From Maniola hyperantus (lineage: Eukaryota > Arthropoda > Insecta > Lepidoptera > Nymphalidae), in contig NC_048548.1 in the NCBI RefSeq assembly GCF_902806685.2, forward strand, positions 14,534,557 through 14,598,556: DNA of 64,000 bases. Direction: 5' to 3'. A program made the position numbers and the translations under genes. The notes under the pieces are model-generated. The model was not told where the DNA came from. It searched no databases and worked only from the letters and a program-made list of their open reading frames with translations. Positions 20,993 to 32,067 of the stretch are shown here, piece after piece; the stretch's first letter is position 1; the number at the start of each line of letters is the position of its first letter.

Positions 20993-21205
20993 TCATCATC
21001 ATCATCAACCGATAGACGTCCACTGCTGGACATAGGTCTCTTATAGGGACTGCCACACGCCACGGTCTTGCGCCGCCTGAATCCAGCGGCTCCCTGCAAC
21101 TCGTCTGATGTAGTCCGTCCACCTAGAGGGGGGTTTTACAACGCTGCGTATTCCGGTGCGAGGTCGCCATTCCAGCACCTTGAGACTCCAACGTCGGGTA
21201 CGGGA
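20993..21205 (-). mobile_element. R LINE 3' fragment
   Basis: Starts with CATCATCATCATC (the GAT tail reversed), then ATAGACGTCCACTGCTGGAC and the CGGCTCCCTGC.ACTCGTCTG block. It is 5'-truncated at about 21205. Confidence 0.8.
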
Positions 21206-21949
21206 CCTTAAAATTGCAGTCTGACTTCACGTTCACACTGTGGCTCACAGTGAGTCCGCTCACAATCGGCTGCTGACTATCCGTTTGGTGTGAACAAAGC
21301 CTTACAGAAAAATTGGAAATTGGAGGCAATACTTCCTAGCAAGTTGGATTTCCCGGAATTTCTGCTGATACTTATACGTACTATACAGTTTGAAATGCCT
21401 TACAATTTTGTGACGTTTCATAAACCTTATTAAATTTTCTTTTATCCTTTTCCTCATGTTTTCAACACAATAGACTATAGATGAAAATTTAATATTTTGA
21501 ATTATACTTTCACCAATTCTTTTCACTAGGAAAAGGATTTTTATAGCAACCTCTGTAATAATTGCATGAACGTTCATCTATTTCTTTATAATCAAGATCG
21601 TATCTTCATTCACAACAATCGAGATTATAATAATGATTGATGCAGGTTTTACGAAATCGGCCTACAGGTGAGATTCCAGACGAGGCCTAACTTCTATCTT
21701 TAAAAAAAAAAATCTAATATAGTACGTTTATCTGCCAGTGTACCCGCAGACAAATCCTCATTGCTGACAACATACAAGGGTCTCCCGGACCCTCGCTTTA
21801 CGAGAAAGATACACATTTACCTGCCGACCTATGAAATGTCGTTGTATCTAGTCAACATTCCCTTAAAGACAAAGAGCAAGTGGAAGAAGAAGCAAAATGA
21901 ATAGAAGCATTTTATAAGTTGGATAAGTATATTGTTTTTCCTTATAAAA
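21206..21949. other. No gene; unclassified
   Basis: A reversed open frame at 21302-21577 has no recognisable domain. A short F-element piece (ATAATGATTGATGCAGG) lies near 21630-21660. Confidence 0.4.
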
Positions 21950-22151
21950 TCTAAATATATCAAAGGAAAAGGTGACTGACTGATCTATCAACGCACAGCT
22001 ACTGCGACGGATCGGGCTGAAATTTGGCATTCAGATAGCTACTATGACGTAGGCATCCGCTAAGGTTTTTGAAAATTCAACTCCTAAGGGGGTAAAATAG
22101 GGGTTTGAAATTTGTGTAGCCCACGCAGACGAAGTCGCGAGTATAAGCTAG
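21950..22151 (+). mobile_element. H1 Helitron-like copy
   Basis: Starts TCTAAATATATCAAAGG and ends GTATAAGCTAG at 22148-22151. It has few GACT repeats and a short deletion before AGGTTTTTGAAAATTC. Confidence 0.8.
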
Positions 22152-22613
22152 TTTTAAATATTTGACGTAAAAGTGGCATTACTGACAATTTTCAGAGCCG
22201 ATTGAAGGTAACACGTCATACATTGAATGTTAAGAATGATATTTTAATAAAATACATATGATTCACTGCATGATGATTTCCTTAACCTAGTTGGCATTCC
22301 ATTTCAAGTGTAATAACCATTTTAAACATATTAAACTAAAAAAAAGCACGTCAACTGATTGTGACGTCACATTTCAGTATTTCATAGAATTTCGCATACT
22401 AAGCGCGCGTTTTGACGTTTGCTAAAAAGTTAATGATTTGACTAGTTGTCAAATACCGTATTCCTGCCGGTCCGCAATTTTTGACATGTATTTAAAATTA
22501 TTATTGCTTAACTTCATGACACATAAAATGTTTAATGAAATGATTCAGACAGGTTTAGTTTGCATTACTCAACTTTATAAAAAAATCAATTTCGATAAAA
22601 AAACTTTCCACAA
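22152..22613. other. No gene or clear repeat
   Basis: AT-rich. An open frame of 60 codons at 22438-22620 lacks any domain or splice context. Confidence 0.4.
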
Positions 22614-22951
22614 GCAATGAACCAACAACTTAATTTGCAAGCATCCTCAGGAGATGTAGACCTTACAATGCACAATTGCAAATTGTGCATTGTAAGGTCT
22701 ACAGCAATTGTGCATTGTAAGGTCTACATCTCCTGAGGATGCTCCGGTGTCGGGGCGAAACGTGCGTCGAGTGTGTTTTGGGATTTGTGTGGTGCTGCGT
22801 GGTGGTGGTGCGTATTGCTTGCCGAGTGGCTGCTTTTCCTGCATGGTTAGCAGTGGGAGGGCGGGCGGTGCATTTCGCATGCTGCATGTTGCATCATACA
22901 GATTCGACCTGTTTCAGCGGATTACAGTAAATTAAGTTTTTGGTTCATTGC
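22614..22951. mobile_element. Inverted-terminus DNA element with internal palindrome
   Basis: The left end GCAATGAACCAACAACTTAA is mirrored at the right by TTAAGTTTTTGGTTCATTGC. Near the left a palindrome pairs GCATCCTCAGGAGATGTAGA with its reverse complement, and a second copy of TGTGCATTGTAAGGTC is inserted in the loop. The GC-rich right half contains GTGCATTTCGCATGCTGC. A partial, reversed-interior copy lies at 45484-45630 in P450 intron 4. Confidence 0.7.
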
Positions 22952-23207
22952 ATATCATGGACTTCCGCAAAGTAACGCCTGCGTCTATACAACTTTCCAC
23001 AAGCTCTTGGCCCTTTATTCGAAAAGTCCCTCCAAGGCCCCGCGGGTCATATTTGCTCAAAACTTGCCAACCCTAATCATATTTCCAGGAGTTAGTTAAA
23101 CTTGTCCTATTTTGTTTCAATTTTCCTTTTACCTTTTTGTCAAAGTGTCTCGCAGTTTCAAAACTATTTACATAATTTATGCAGATGTTCTATGACGTCT
23201 ACTTGCT

Positions 23208-23650
23208 TTTTAGGGCTCCGTACCTCAAAAGGAAAAACGGAACCCTTATAGGATCACTTTGTTGTCTGTCTGTCGGTCTGTCAAGAAACCTACAGGGTAC
23301 TTCCCGTTGACCTAGAATCATGAAATTTAGCAGGTAGGTAGGTCTTATATCAGACATTAGGGGAAAAATCTGAAAATTTTACTTTGTGGTTACATCACAA
23401 GAAAAAAATTGAAATGTGTTGATGAACAAATATTGCTATTTTCCACTTTCAAAGTAAGATTACTATACCAAGTGGGGTATCATATGAAAGAGCTTTACTT
23501 GCACATTCTAAAACAGATTTTTATTTATTTTTATGCATCATAGTTTTTGAAAAAAAAAAGAAAAAAAAATATCGTGCAAAATGTCGAAAAAATACGACTG
23601 TAGTACGGAACCCTCGTTGCGCGAACCTGACTCGCACTTGGCTAGTTTTT
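23208..23650 (+). repeat. GTTCCG repeat, near full length
   Basis: Complete from TTTTTAGGGCTCCGTACC to GCGAACCTGACTCGCACTTGG. A run of A/G near 23550 is the only notable change. Confidence 0.75.
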
Positions 23651-23735
23651 AACCGACTATACAGATTAGGTATGAATTCGGCAGTAGGTATATGACTTGA
23701 ATGTTGGCGGTGCCGTGTAGAAAGTACTCGAAGGT

Positions 23736-23971
23736 ACTAAATATATAAAAGAAAAACGTGACTGACTGACAGACAGACTGACTAACTGATCTATTAACGC
23801 ACAGCTCAAACTACTGGACGGCGATGGCTGAAATTTGTCATGCAGGTAGCTATTACTTATAACGTAGGCATTCGCTAAGAAAGGCTTTTTGAAAATTCAA
23901 CCCCTAAGGGGATGAAATAGGGGTTTGAAATTTGTGTAGTCCATGCGGATGAAGTCGCGAGCATAAGCTAG
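23736..23971 (+). mobile_element. H1 Helitron-like copy
   Basis: Starts near CTAAATATATAAAAG with the first T/C eroded and ends GCATAAGCTAG at 23968-23971. Confidence 0.75.
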
Positions 23972-24075
23972 TTTAGGTACAAGGACCATAGATCAATGCA
24001 TTTTTAGTGAACTAGAATGATTTTGTATTTGATATAGATATTAATCTTACTTCGAAAGTTGAAATTACTTACTAA

Positions 24076-24307
24076 TCTAAATATATAAAAGGAAAAGGTG
24101 ACTGACTGACTGACTGACTGACTGACTGATCTATCAACGCACAGCTCAAACTACTGGACGGATCGGGCTGAAATTTGGCATGCAGATAGCTATTATGACG
24201 TAGGCATCCGCTAAGAAAGGATTTTTGAAAATTCAACCCCTAAGGGGGTGAAATAGGGGTTTGAAGTTTGTGTAGTCCACGTGAACGAAGTCGGGAGCAT
24301 AAGCTAG
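24076..24307 (+). mobile_element. H1 Helitron-like copy, full length
   Basis: Starts TCTAAATATATAAAAGG after a host A; ends GCATAAGCTAG at 24304-24307 before a host T. The hairpin region is slightly diverged (GTGAACGAAGTCGGG). Confidence 0.8.
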
Positions 24308-24324
24308 TAAGTACATATTAGTTG

Positions 24325-24533
24325 AGAATAAACTTTTTTTTTGTAACCACAAATTCATGGTTTTCGGATTTTTTTCCTTTACTTATGTTATAAGATCTAT
24401 CTACCTGCCAACTTTCATGATTTCAGGTCAACAGGAAGTACCGTATAGGTTTCTTGACAGACACGACAGACAGACAGACAACGAAGTGATCCTATAAGGG
24501 TTCCATTTTTCTTTTTAGGTACGGAACCCTAAA
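24325..24533 (-). repeat. GTTCCG repeat, partial
   Basis: Covers the part from the AACCACAAATTC block to the TAGGTACGGAACCCTAAAAA end, reversed. It is directly followed by an H2 copy. Confidence 0.65.
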
Positions 24534-24535
24534 AA

Positions 24536-24748
24536 TCAGTACCCAGTTATAAATTTAAAAGTGTTTGTTTGTTGGTTTGTCCTTCAATCACGTTGTAACG
24601 GTGCAACGGAATGACGTGATTTTTGCATGGGTATAGATAAAGACCTGGAGAGTGACATAGGCTACGTTTTATCCCGGAAAATTAAAGAGTTCCCACGGGA
24701 TTTTTAAAAATCTAAATCCACGCGTACGAAGTCGCGGGCATCAACTAG
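24536..24748 (+). mobile_element. H2 Helitron-like copy
   Basis: Starts TCAGTACCCAG and ends with the hairpin GCGTACGAAGTCGCGGG and CTAG at 24745-24748. Confidence 0.8.
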
Positions 24749-24999
24749 TACTGGTATAAAGTTTTTGAATTCAAAGGTCAAGCGTCTCATTTAGAAATCT
24801 TTTCATATTTGAGTATATGATAATTTATTCACCATTTTGCTGTACACAGGGTCCTAATGAGGGATCTTGAAAGAACTCATCAGAATTCATATTAATTAGA
24901 ATTCCGCCCGCCCGCTAGCTGAGCCTAATTTCGTTTATATTCCATTATTTTTGTCATGTTCATTTATTTCTAAAAATTAATTATGAAGCATTTGTATTT

Positions 25000-25341
25000 C
25001 ATCATCATCATCATCATCAACCGATAGACGTCCACTGCTGGACATATGCCTCTTGTAGGGACTTCCACACGCCACGGTTCTGCGCCGCCTGAATCCAGCG
25101 GCTCCCTGCGACTCGTCTGATGTCGTCCGTCCACCTAGTGAGGGGTCTTCCAACGCTGCGTCTTCCGGTGCGAGGTCGCCATTCCAGCACCTTTAGACCC
25201 CAACGTATATCGGTTTTACGAACTATATGCTCTGCCTATTGCCACTTCAGCTTTGCAACCCGTTGAGCTATGTCAGTTACTCTAGTTCTCCTACGGATCT
25301 CCTCATTTCTGATTTGATCACGTAGAGAAACTCTAAGCATA
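25000..25341 (-). mobile_element. R LINE 3' end, long copy
   Basis: On the minus strand the coding remnant reads SLRDQIRNEEIRRRTRVTDI, continues AQRVAKLKWQ, and downstream gives RWIQAAQ. It ends in GAT repeats (seen as ATCATCATC at the left). A small deletion breaks the frame near 25080. It runs to the start of the tandem repeat that follows. Confidence 0.8.
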
Positions 25342-25371
25342 GACTTAATAAAATAAGCTGGAGCTAGAACA

Positions 25372-27130
25372 AGACACACATTAATCAAACTCGTACCTGA
25401 GTAGTTAAACCAGTAAAGTTGTTGCAATAAAGCAGCCGAGAGTACAATTTATCTTGTTGACATTACGTTACACCGCAGGGCAGGCTTCTCTAATGAGGTA
25501 GCTTTCAGCACCACAGAAATGAAATGCTCTAGATTTTCTTTCATGAACTACATACTTTATTTACAAAATGATGTAAGTACTAAGTAGCACTATAATCTTT
25601 TCAAGCAAAGGATGCCGATGGCTTATTAATCTAGTTGAACTGAGTAGTTAATCTTGTAAAGTCAATTAAGCTATACTGAACTTAATACTCATCGATGACT
25701 AACCAAGTGATGGCACTTTAATCAAACTCGTATTTTAAGTAGTTAAACTAAAGTTGTTGCAATAAAGCAGTTGCGAGTACAATTCATCTTGTTGACATTA
25801 CTTTACACCGCAAGGCTGGCTTCTCTAATGAGGTAGCTTTCAGCACCACAGAAATGAAACGCTCTAGATTTTCTTTCATGAACTACTTTATTTACGAAAT
25901 AGTGTAACACTACTTTTTTTTTAAGTTCTCTTCAATTAGTGCAGTGGTTTAAGTAAACCAAGCCGACTCAACATATCATAAATAAAATGAGGTACGGAAC
26001 CCTAAAAAGCGGTCAAGTGCGAGTCGGACACGCCCATGAAGGGTTCACGGTTTACGCATAAGGTCATAAAACCAAATATGTTTTTTTTATATTTGAGTTA
26101 ATTGAATGAAAGGTAAATTGCAGTTTACGATTTATGACGTATTAAAAAAACTACTTACTAACCTATTTTCTGACGTTGCAGTTTTAGTACGGTAGCTTTC
26201 AGTACGGCCATGCACAAGTTTTACTCCGAATAGTGCTCTGTTTAATTAATCAGCTGTTTTATTCACAAATATTGTAAGTGACTCTCCATTCTGTTATAAA
26301 AATTTTCGTGAACTTGTTAATACTTTATATAAGACTAAAATCAAAATTTAAGTTCACTTTAACTTTGTTGTTCATTGAATTCAATAATGAAATTACAAGA
26401 TAACTGTACTTATTTTTACACATCGATGACTTAACGAGCAATGGCGCATTAATCAAACTCGTGTCAAAGTAGTTAAACTTGTAGCATTAATTAAACTCGT
26501 GCCTGCATACTTAAACTAGTGAAGTTGTTGCAGTGCAGCAGATGTAGGCTCAATCCGTCTTGTTGACGTTGCAGTCACATCGCAGGCTGGCTTGCTAATG
26601 AGGTAGCTTTCAGTACGACCACAGACGAGTTTCACTTCGAATGAAATGTTCTATTTCATTCATAAACTTTTCATTTACGAAATATTGTAAGCGACTACCA
26701 TTTCATTTTAGCCATACTAACATAATTTCGTGAAAGACGCTACGTAAGACTAAAATTAACTTAAGTTCCCTTCAAATTGTATTGTTCATAATTTAAAAAT
26801 GAAATTACAAGATAACTGTACCTACTTATTTTTACACATCGATGACTAAACGAGCAATGGGGCATTAATCAAACTCGGGCCTAAGTAGTTAAACTTGTAG
26901 CATTAATCAAACTCGTGCCTGCGTACTTAAACTAGTGAAGTTGTTGCAGTGCAGCAGATGTAGGTACAATTCGTCTTGTTGACGTTGCAGTCACACCGCA
27001 GACTGGCTTGCTAATGAGGTAGCTTTCAGTACGACCACAGACCAGTTTCACTTCAAATGGAATGTTCTAGAATTCTAAATCATTCATTTATTCATGAACT
27101 GTTATTTACTGACCTTGCCATATTTCTGTG
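25372..27130. repeat. Diverged tandem repeat, period about 340-420 bases
   Basis: A recurring block contains ATTAATCAAACTCGT, a GTAGTTAAAC motif, AAGTTGTTGCA, CTTGTTGAC.TT, GGCTTCTCTAATGAGGTAGC and TTCATGAACT. ATTAATCAAACTCGT-type starts lie near 25379, 25716, 26448, 26484, 26866 and 26901. AATGAGGTAGCTTTCAG-type motifs lie near 25493, 25827, 26595 and 27012, with a partial near 26190. A GTTCCG-type piece (26000-26100) interrupts it. I see no coding signal. Confidence 0.75.
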
Positions 27131-27310
27131 AAATGAATTCGTGTATTTTGTAGAATATTTCGTTAAATATCCAACCTTAAAATTTTAATGAAGGGGTTAA
27201 AATCTAACACAAAAGACAAAGAAGACAGTCAAGTGCGAGTAGAAATATCACCTTGAGAGGGTGAGAAATACGATAGTCTTTTTTCATCATCTAATGAGCC
27301 TAAATCACTA

Positions 27311-27602
27311 TCACTACCCCTATTATAAATGTGAAAGTGTGTTTGTTTGTTGGTTCGTTGGTTCGTTGGTTTGTTGGTTTGTTGGTTTGTTGGTTTGTTG
27401 GTTTGTTAGTTTATTGGTTTGTTGGTTCGTTGGTTTGTCTTTCCATCACGTCGCAACGGTGCAACGGATTGACATGATTTTTTGCATGGGAATAGTTTAA
27501 GACCTGGAAAGGGACAAAGGCTACTTTTTATCCCGGAAAATCAAAGAGTTCCCACGGGATTTTTAACAACCCCACGCGTATGAAGTCGCGAGCATCAGCT
27601 AG
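27311..27602 (+). mobile_element. H2 copy with expanded GTTTGTTG tract
   Basis: Starts TCACTACCCCTATTATAAAT, has about twelve GTTGGTTT units instead of two or three, and ends in hairpin plus CTAG (27599-27602). The expansion shows this tract behaves as a minisatellite. Confidence 0.8.
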
Positions 27603-27879
27603 TAATTTTTATGGTAAAAACATTAGGTAAGTAAAAATTATAAATCTAATGAGTCGTTTGGGAATTATGAGGGAACGGATGAACGTATTTAAACTAAAAC
27701 ACAAAATATATTATAGACAGCTAAAATCATAACTCTTTGAGAAACAAAACAGACCTAAAGAACGACATGAAAAACATAAAACGAACCGTTTGTAATGCAA
27801 ATAATTCCCTAAGGGTGCCTATCCACTTAAGCAGAGTGGAGCGAAGATTTGTGCCGTGGACCAATTAGATTTATCTATA

Positions 27880-27880
<1 letters not shown>
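27603..27880. other. No gene seen
   Basis: AT-rich sequence without recognised repeat or open frame. Confidence 0.4.

Positions 27881-27922
<42 letters not shown>
27881..27922. repeat. (AT)n microsatellite
   Basis: About 20 AT units just upstream of a tandem H1 pair, whose own TATA-rich start may have seeded the run. Confidence 0.85.
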
Positions 27923-27924
<2 letters not shown>

Positions 27925-27958
27925 TTCATTTCTTCATCCTTTTCATTATATATATATA

Positions 27959-28172
27959 TACATATAATGAAAAGGTGACTGACTGACTGACTGATCTATC
28001 AACGCACAGCTCAAACTACTGGACGGATCGGGCTGAAATTTGGCATGCAGATAGCTATTATCACGAAGGCATCCGCTTAGAAAGGATTTTTGAAAACTCA
28101 ACCCCTAAGGGGGTAAAATACGGATTTGAAATTTGTGTAGCCCACGCGAACGAAGTCGTGAGCATAAGCTAG
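27959..28172 (+). mobile_element. H1 copy, first of a head-to-tail pair
   Basis: ATATAATGAAAAGGTGACTG start; ends GCATAAGCTAG at 28169-28172. The next copy starts at the next base. Confidence 0.8.
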
Positions 28173-28388
28173 TCTATTTAAATATAAAAGAAAAAGCTGA
28201 CTGACTGACTGATCTATCAACGTACGACTCATACCATTGGACGGATCGGGCTGAAATTTGGCATGCAGATAGCTGTTATGGTGTAGACATCCTCTAAGAA
28301 AGAATTTTTAAACTCAACCCCTAAGGGGGTAAAATAGGGATTTGAAATTTGTGTAGTCCACGCGGACGAAGATGTGAGCATAAGCTAG
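28173..28388 (+). mobile_element. H1 copy, second of a head-to-tail pair
   Basis: Starts TCTATTTAAATATAAAAG directly after the previous CTAG and ends GCATAAGCTAG at 28385-28388. It differs from its partner at many sites, so the pair is not a recent exact duplication. Confidence 0.8.
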
Positions 28389-28849
28389 TTTATAATAAAA
28401 GTAAGATTAGGGTCCATCAATAATCTTATTGATCTAATGAAAACTTCTCCGCTCCAGTCCGCTAAAGAGTATACTTATAATCACTAACTTTAGTCCGCTT
28501 TAGTGGACAGGCGCCTTTATAATGAAAATAAGGGCCAAGTACGAGTATCTCACACCGAATCTTTTACCGAAACAAAGATAATATTATGATAATTTATTCA
28601 CTATTCTATTATTTACACAGGGGGTAGGTATGGGGTGTAATGAGGAGGGAAGCTCGTCAGAATTTCGCATTAATTTCATTTGTATGCTGTTATTCGTTGC
28701 CTTTGTTCATTTTCTTTCGTCTTGTAGTTTTTTATTTTATTTCTTTTATCTTTGAGAGAGACGTAAATAATATGGAGTGTTTTCATAAGGCTTAGAACAC
28801 AATGTGCTATTTTTAGCTTTTCTTTTAAAGTTGTTATGAGTTTATTTAC
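28389..28849. other. No gene seen
   Basis: AT-rich; a reversed open frame at 28676-28945 has low-complexity lysine-rich content and no domain. Confidence 0.4.
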
Positions 28850-29152
28850 ATTTGAGAAACCTAATCCTAACCCTTTCATATGATACCTCACTTGATGTAC
28901 TATCTTACTTCGAAAATTGAAAATACTAACTATTAGTTTAACCACAATTTAATTTTTTTGTGTAATGTAACCACAAATTCACGATTTCAGCTTTGTCCCC
29001 TAATGTCTGCTATAAGACCTACCTGCCATATTACATGATCCTAGGTCAACGGGAAGTACCCTGTAGGTTTCTTGACAGACCGACAGACAGACAGACAACA
29101 AAGTGATCCTATAAGGGTTCCGTTTTTCCTTTTGAGGTACGGACCCTAAAAA
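28850..29152 (-). repeat. GTTCCG repeat, partial
   Basis: Reversed copy from the ATGATACCTCACTTGATG block to GAGGTACGGACCCTAAAAA. Confidence 0.65.
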
Positions 29153-29310
29153 CGACGTCTCACGTGCCATTTTAACATTATGTGTCCAACATGTCAAAAG
29201 TACGATTAAAAGCTTATTTCAAAAGCCGTAGGTACTTTTGACATAACAGCTGTTGAAAAAGCCATAGAGCTAAAATGGCGTGTGAGAAGTGATTTTGTAC
29301 GTACTATACC
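29153..29310. repeat. Imperfect inverted repeat
   Basis: CTCACGTGCCATTTTAAC and TGTCAAAAGTACGATTAAAA on the left are mirrored by GTACTTTTGACATAACAGC and AAAATGGCGTGTGAG on the right. Related arms recur in the larger element at 40237-40738. Confidence 0.6.
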
Positions 29311-29567
29311 GAATTTGAATAAAAAAAATTATAACGTAAATTGTATTTCCCGTTACAAAAACTTACTCGTATTTGTGGACACAACCTCCCTCTCACAGCT
29401 ACCGCAATGCATTTCTTAAGAGGCAATAATATCATGAGTCTCACAAGCCACCTCTCTTTGTCGCCGGGTGCTGCGCTTCGCTTGCCGCAGCACGTCAGAA
29501 CAATACCCGCTGTTCTTAACTTTGCTTATTAATCTTATAAGAGATGGTACACATTGGGCTTTGCGTT
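29311..29567. other. No gene seen
   Basis: A 63-codon open frame at 29341-29532 has no recognised domain. The segment GGGTGCTGCGCTTCGCTTGC is GC-rich against its surroundings. Confidence 0.35.
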
Positions 29568-30421
29568 AGTGATTCAAATTCAAATTCAAATTTCTTTATT
29601 GCGAATATGGGTAAACAGTGCAAATATTACAAAACAAAAAGGTACAGCCAAATTCTGCCTATTAGCATGCAATATGTTATGACTTATGATATACCGAACA
29701 ACGTGTACATAGTTTTGATAAAATTAGTCAAATTAAATACTTAGTCACAAAAAAATACAAATTTAAATGATAATGTTACAAATGTCAAAAATTAAAATAA
29801 AACTAAAATTTCTCTACAAGGTAATCATTAATCGAGTAATATGTCTTTTCTAACAATAGTTTTTTCAATTTTATCTTAAATATAGGAAGTTCTCGCGTCT
29901 CAATTATATATTTGGGCAAGTGATTATACAAGAGTGGCAAAAAAACTTTTGGAGAAATGAGCGGTTCTACTAATAGGGTGCCGCAGTTTAAGCACATGCC
30001 TTTTACTATTGAAGTTTTCATATAAATTCAAGTTTTGTTTAATAAAAATGATAGTCTCATAAATATATACATGGTCAAAATATTATATTTCTTAAAATAG
30101 GGTTTACAACTGTCCGTCATTTTTAATCTAAATATTGCCCTTAAACATTTCTTTTGCACTTTGAATGCAGCCTCTTTTTCTGTAGAATTACCCCAGAATA
30201 TAATGCAATATCTCAACAGTGAGGCGACATATCCATGGTAAACCGTTAATAGTGTCGAAACATCAACCGTTTTACCCAACATATAAAGCGCATAGGAGAA
30301 TTGGCTCAACTTAGTGCAAATATGAGTTATATGCTCTTTCCAATTTAGATTACAATTAATATTCAGTCCTAAAAATTTCGTTATTACTTCGTTGATTAGG
30401 GATACCGCGTTTACCTTAGCG
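29568..30421 (-). mobile_element. J3 LINE 3' end (Jockey-like), reversed
   Basis: On the minus strand the remnant reads LSQFSYALYML, then YHGYVASLLRYCIIFWGNST, AAFKVQKKCLRAIFRLKM and SCKPYFKKYNILT. After an in-frame stop near 30025 it continues YNHLPKYIIETRELPIFK to ENTYYSIN-like residues. This is the reverse-transcriptase C-terminal region of Jockey-type LINEs. It ends with a repeated AAATTTG/AATTTG tail (29568-29595) typical of such 3' ends. It is 5'-truncated and carries a stop, so it is dead. Confidence 0.75.
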
Positions 30422-30519
30422 TTCTACCAGGCCGAGCGAACTCAAACTTGCATACCTACAAAACGCTCTCATATCTATTGAAATTTTCTGAGAGTACCAT
30501 AATATTGACGCAAACATTC

Positions 30520-30742
30520 AAATCCTTTTTTCTACGCACATGCAAACTGTGGAATCAACTCCCTTCGGCGGTGTTCCCATTAGATTACAACATGGGGTTA
30601 TTCAAGAGTCGGACCAACAAATTCCTGAAAGGCCGGCAACGGATTGGTGGTCCCTCTGGTACTGCAAATGTTGGTGGCGGTAATCACTTAATATCAGGTG
30701 ACCTGCCTGCTCGTTTGCCTGCCATTTTTATTATTAAAAAAA
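30520..30742 (+). mobile_element. J1 LINE 3' fragment
   Basis: Frame SFFLRTCKLWNQLPSAVFP, then DYNMGLFKSRTNKFLKGRQR, matches the end of the J1 remnant at 12004, followed by the CATCAGG.GACC-type 3' end and an A run near 30735. Confidence 0.8.
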
Positions 30743-31749
30743 ACGTCGAAGAAATTCATCACCCATAAAATCTATTCCTCCCATAAAAGCTCAGGCTAAT
30801 ATTCTCCAAATAGTCTTATGTGTCAATAAATTCTATAAGAGCTATATTTCATACCTAATATTATTATCTGCGAAGACAAGACGTGGAACAAAATTGCCTA
30901 AAATCTTAACTTTTTAAGTTGATATAGAAAATTGGTAATCTCGCAGAGAATCACCAAAATTATTATCCCATAAAATAGTAATTCAGATACGCTAAGGTCC
31001 TTAGAAAGGAGAGGAGAGGATATTTTACGACACTGCCACTTAGAAATTTCTCAAAGTTCTCTAATAAAAGTTTTGGTTCTAAGATAAAGAGATCCCAGTC
31101 CAGTGCGCTTAGTATGAGATTTTTAAGGATTTTACATCACACCGAACGTGGATAGAATTCGAGCGTAGAAACACTTCAGCGTTAACGTAAAATAAACCTA
31201 AAACCCTTGTTTTAAAGCTCACGTTCGTCTATACATTACAGCCAGCGCTCCAAGCGTAAAAGTTGAGAATTTAATAAATTATGGTACTGAATTTTGTACT
31301 TTTTACTCACCGACTTTAGATCGATTTTACTCTGACACTATTAGAGAGAAACAGCCAGTGCAGCCAAGCACTAGTCTGTAAATAAAAAAAAAAACTCCCA
31401 AAGCCACCATGATTAATTAAGCAAACATCCAAACAAACGTTCCTACCAGCGTTGGAGACAATACGCAGCTTTTATAAAATAAGGAAGGTTTGGCACGCGC
31501 TTGCTCTTAAGCCACTATGTTTTGACGACGAACTCTATCATCGTCGGGTCAGATGTAAAAGCTCATACTAAACACACAGGCATCGTGTCTTAAATATCAC
31601 CTTTAAGTAAACTGGTGAACGGACGAACTTATCTTACTTACCTACTTTACGTTACTTTGAAGAGGTTGATAGTATATTTTACGACCGAAATTAAAGAAAT
31701 TTCAGTCGATTACAAGGTTTTAGGGTACGTGACTATACTATATAAAGGA
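30743..31749. other. Non-coding, weakly repetitive
   Basis: No gene. 31085-31260 carries a diverged relative of the G element (GCGCTTAGTATGAGATTTT, AATTCGAGCGTAGAAACAC). 31338-31392 is a J2-like 3' scrap ending in an A run. Confidence 0.4.
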
Positions 31750-31892
31750 TTTTCGCCTCCAATTTATAATATGGGCACCTTCAAGTCAAGAGTGAATAGG
31801 CATCTTCTAGGCAAGCGCGCTCCATCTTAGGCTGCATCATCACTTGCCACTAGGTCTGATTTCAGCCAAGCGCTAGTCTATAAATTAAAAAA
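31750..31892 (+). mobile_element. J2 LINE 3' end
   Basis: ATTTATAATATGGGCACC, frame end KSRVNRHLLGKRAPS, then CATCATCACTTGCCACTAGG and a short A tail. Strongly 5'-truncated (about 140 bases). Confidence 0.75.
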
Positions 31893-32067
31893 AAAACCTC
31901 AAAGCGACTATGATTTAAACAAATAACCAATAATATAGTGTCGTTCTTGAGAAATCACACCAAAAGTAAAAATAATCTGGTTTAATACAAGAAGTTTATC
32001 AAATTAATCCGAGAGGTTATAACAGAATGGAGTGGCAAAGCGGCCATTCGTCTTGCCCGGAGCTCTG

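Noticed and set aside
22647..22935. Overlapping open frames on both strands
   Set aside because: They sit inside an inverted-terminus element; GC-rich sequence without stops explains them.
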